Shown one piece after another: positions 24,142 to 25,393 of a DNA stretch of 25,393 nucleotides. Position 1 is the stretch's first letter. Each line of letters begins with the position of its first letter. This DNA comes from Ruminococcaceae bacterium UBA5391 (GTDB taxonomy: Bacteria; Bacillota; Clostridia; Oscillospirales; Acutalibacteraceae): contig DHOL01000074.1 in the NCBI GenBank assembly GCA_002410755.1, positions 1,012 to 26,404 on the forward strand. The letters are read 5' to 3'. The translations under genes were made by a program, and so were the position numbers. The notes below the pieces were generated by a model. The model worked only from the letters and a program-made list of their open reading frames with translations. It was not told where the DNA came from and searched no databases.

Positions 24142-24975
24142 ATGCTAAATTACGGCTTTATGCAGAACGCGTTCTTCGTTTCAATTTTCATTTCTATTTT
24201 GTGCCCGTGCATTGGAATATTTCTTGTCCTGAGGCGGTATTCCATGATAGGGGATACCCTGTCCCACGCTTCTCTTGCCGGTGTTGCACTGGGCTTGCTG
24301 ACCAACCAGAACCCTATCCTTGGAGCCTTTGTATTTACTTCTCTCTGCGGTGCTCTGATAGAATTTCTGAGGACTTATTTTAAAAAATATACAGACCTGA
24401 TTTTAACCATTGTCCTCGCACTGGGCGTTGGGACTGCCATTACGATTATCAGTTCCGGCAAGCTTCATGCCAACGCAGATTCTTTCCTCTTTGGGAGTGT
24501 TCTGACCGTGACGCAGTTCGATATGATTATGGTGGTGGTGCTCAGTGCAATTTCTGTTCTGACTCTGATCTTTTTTTATCACCAGATGCTGTATCTTGCC
24601 TATGATGAGGAAGCCGCGAAAATTGCCGGTGTGCGGGTTAAACTGATAAACTATATTTTTTCCATTCTGGTTGCTTCGGCTATTTCCGTCTCCATTCGCA
24701 TTGTTGGTGTTCTGGTGCTGGGATCCATGATTGCACTGCCGGTTGCAACAGCGCTTCAGCTTCGGAAGGGTTTCCGGAAAACGCTTATTTTTTCTATCCT
24801 TTTCAGTGTGATTGATATTATGATTGGCCTGTTTGCGTCATTTTATTTAAACGTTGCCCCGGGCGGCTTTACGGCGCTTGTTTCTGTAACTGTCCTCGTA
24901 ATTGTGATGCTTTCACGGAAAATTTATTTGGATAGCCGAAACCGGAGGGAAGAAAAATTTACTGCAATTAAATAA
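24142..24975 (+). CDS. znuB: Zinc ABC transporter permease
   Basis: The protein has 277 residues and about eight membrane segments, typical of the ABC-3 (ZnuB/MntB) permease family. Family blocks include LVLRRYSMIGDTLSHASLAGVALG near the N-terminus, DEEAAKIAGVRVKLINY in the cytoplasmic loop that contacts the ATPase, and VLVLGSMIALPVATALQL. The open frame extends back to 24058, but CGGGTG lies just upstream of the ATG at 24142 and the family N-terminus begins there. It closes the znuCB unit and is followed by a strong terminator. Confidence 0.92.
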   Translation: MLNYGFMQNAFFVSIFISILCPCIGIFLVLRRYSMIGDTLSHASLAGVALGLLTNQNPILGAFVFTSLCGALIEFLRTYFKKYTDLILTIVLALGVGTAITIISSGKLHANADSFLFGSVLTVTQFDMIMVVVLSAISVLTLIFFYHQMLYLAYDEEAAKIAGVRVKLINYIFSILVASAISVSIRIVGVLVLGSMIALPVATALQLRKGFRKTLIFSILFSVIDIMIGLFASFYLNVAPGGFTALVSVTVLVIVMLSRKIYLDSRNRREEKFTAIK

Positions 24976-25039
24976 TAATTTCACTGTCTCTTTTCTTCAA
25001 ATCATGAAAAGCTCTTTCCGAAAAAGACACTCTTCATAG

Positions 25040-25080
25040 AAAACCTCCAGCCGAAGAACATTTTTCGGCTGGAGGTTTTT
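25040..25080. terminator. Strong intrinsic terminator after znuB
   Basis: AAAACCTCCAGCCGAA (25040-25055) pairs perfectly with TTCGGCTGGAGGTTTT (25064-25079), with an 8-base loop and T's at 25076-25080. A-rich sequence on the other side makes it potentially bidirectional. Confidence 0.9.
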
Positions 25081-25118
25081 CTTTCCCCTGCATACTATAT
25101 TCCCGGAGGTGTTTCCAG

Positions 25119-25355
25119 ATGGTACGAGATTTTACCCCGGAAGAAATTTCATATCTCGCGACTACCTTTGCCGTCTCCCTTACAAAAGGCCTGGATAGCG
25201 CCTCCATCAAAGTTATGTGCACATTTTTTGTAGATGTTGTCGGAACCCTTAACCTGATTTCCGCGCAACGTGGATTTCTGGGCGGGTGCTACCATGACCG
25301 TAGGCAAGAGAAGCCTCCTGGGCCGTTGCCTCTCGGTCAAAGGCCGGTTCGATAA
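25119..25355 (+). CDS. Small protein resembling DUF6774
   Basis: The frame codes for 78 residues. The core (EEISYLATTFAVSLTKGLDSA, then FFVDVVGTLNLISAQR) fits what I recall of DUF6774, short proteins of unknown function from Clostridia with an amphipathic helical core ending near a conserved AQR. GGAGGTG (25105-25111) lies seven bases before the ATG, an excellent ribosome site. The last 30 or so residues (GFLGGCYHDRRQEKPPGPLPLGQRPVR) look unlike the core, and an inverted repeat lies in this part, so the true end may have shifted by mutation or the tail may be lineage-specific. It follows a terminator. The sporulation-like -10 CATACTATA at 25091-25099 is possible but unproven. Confidence 0.6.
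   Translation: MVRDFTPEEISYLATTFAVSLTKGLDSASIKVMCTFFVDVVGTLNLISAQRGFLGGCYHDRRQEKPPGPLPLGQRPVR
25295..25339. repeat. Imperfect inverted repeat near the end of the small gene
   Basis: TGACCG-T-AGGCAA (25295-25307) is complementary to TTGCCT-CT-CGGTCA (25326-25339), twelve pairs with a small internal asymmetry and an 18-base loop. No T-run follows. Its role is unknown; it could be an RNA structure. The last 38 bases of the window hold no recognisable gene apart from a terminal ATG at 25391. Confidence 0.5.
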
Positions 25356-25393
25356 AGCGGGATTACATTGATAACGGGCTCTTCATAAGGATG

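Overview
The window looks like chromosomal DNA of a low-to-mid GC, spore-forming Firmicute of the class Clostridia, most likely the Oscillospiraceae/Ruminococcaceae group. Supporting signs are the sporulation gene yunB, an IspH-ribosomal S1 fusion, an MreB/Mbl - DUF5685 - J-domain cluster, LytTR-DUF3021 pairs, and strong Shine-Dalgarno sites of the GGAGG type. I see no phage, IS element, CRISPR array, tRNA or rRNA. The family assignment is an inference from gene content, since no database could be searched.

Region 1 (1-4860, + strand): the 3' end of recD2 overlaps comF. A clean sigma-A promoter sits on the comF stop codon and drives an MreB/Mbl-like actin gene. A DUF5685 gene follows, overlapping a J-domain/TPR protein with a cysteine-rich tail, and then a small polytopic membrane protein. 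Two tandem intrinsic terminators close the block.

Region 2 (5023-11220, + strand): a tightly packed housekeeping operon with overlapping or nearly touching genes: an RpiR-type regulator, an HI0933-type flavoprotein, cytidylate kinase (cmk), two PlsC-type acyltransferases, and one long gene that fuses IspH to a four-domain S1 protein. The fusion keeps a perfectly placed internal ribosome binding site in front of the S1 part. A strong terminator ends it.

Region 3 (11300-14021, + strand): yunB and the NAD-dependent DNA ligase ligA, ending in hairpins shared with the convergent operon.

Region 4 (14023-20178, - strand): reading from right to left, an L,D-transpeptidase with a long leader; a MarR regulator whose promoter contains a palindrome in the spacer; a heterodimeric multidrug-type ABC exporter with one degenerate ATP site; and a LytTR regulator with its DUF3021 membrane partner, preceded by a 21-bp-period direct repeat.

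Region 5 (20441-25393): an MFS transporter and a TetR regulator behind a near-consensus promoter and an inverted repeat; a zinc uptake system split into divergent znuA and znuCB around a 21-bp palindrome (probable Zur site); and a short DUF6774-like gene just before the window ends. The most unusual points are the internal S1 start inside the IspH-S1 fusion, the Asp-rich motifs of the DUF5685 protein, and the cysteine-string-like tail of the J-domain protein. No clearly undescribed multi-gene system is proven; the MreB/Mbl-DUF5685-J-domain-membrane protein cluster is the best candidate.
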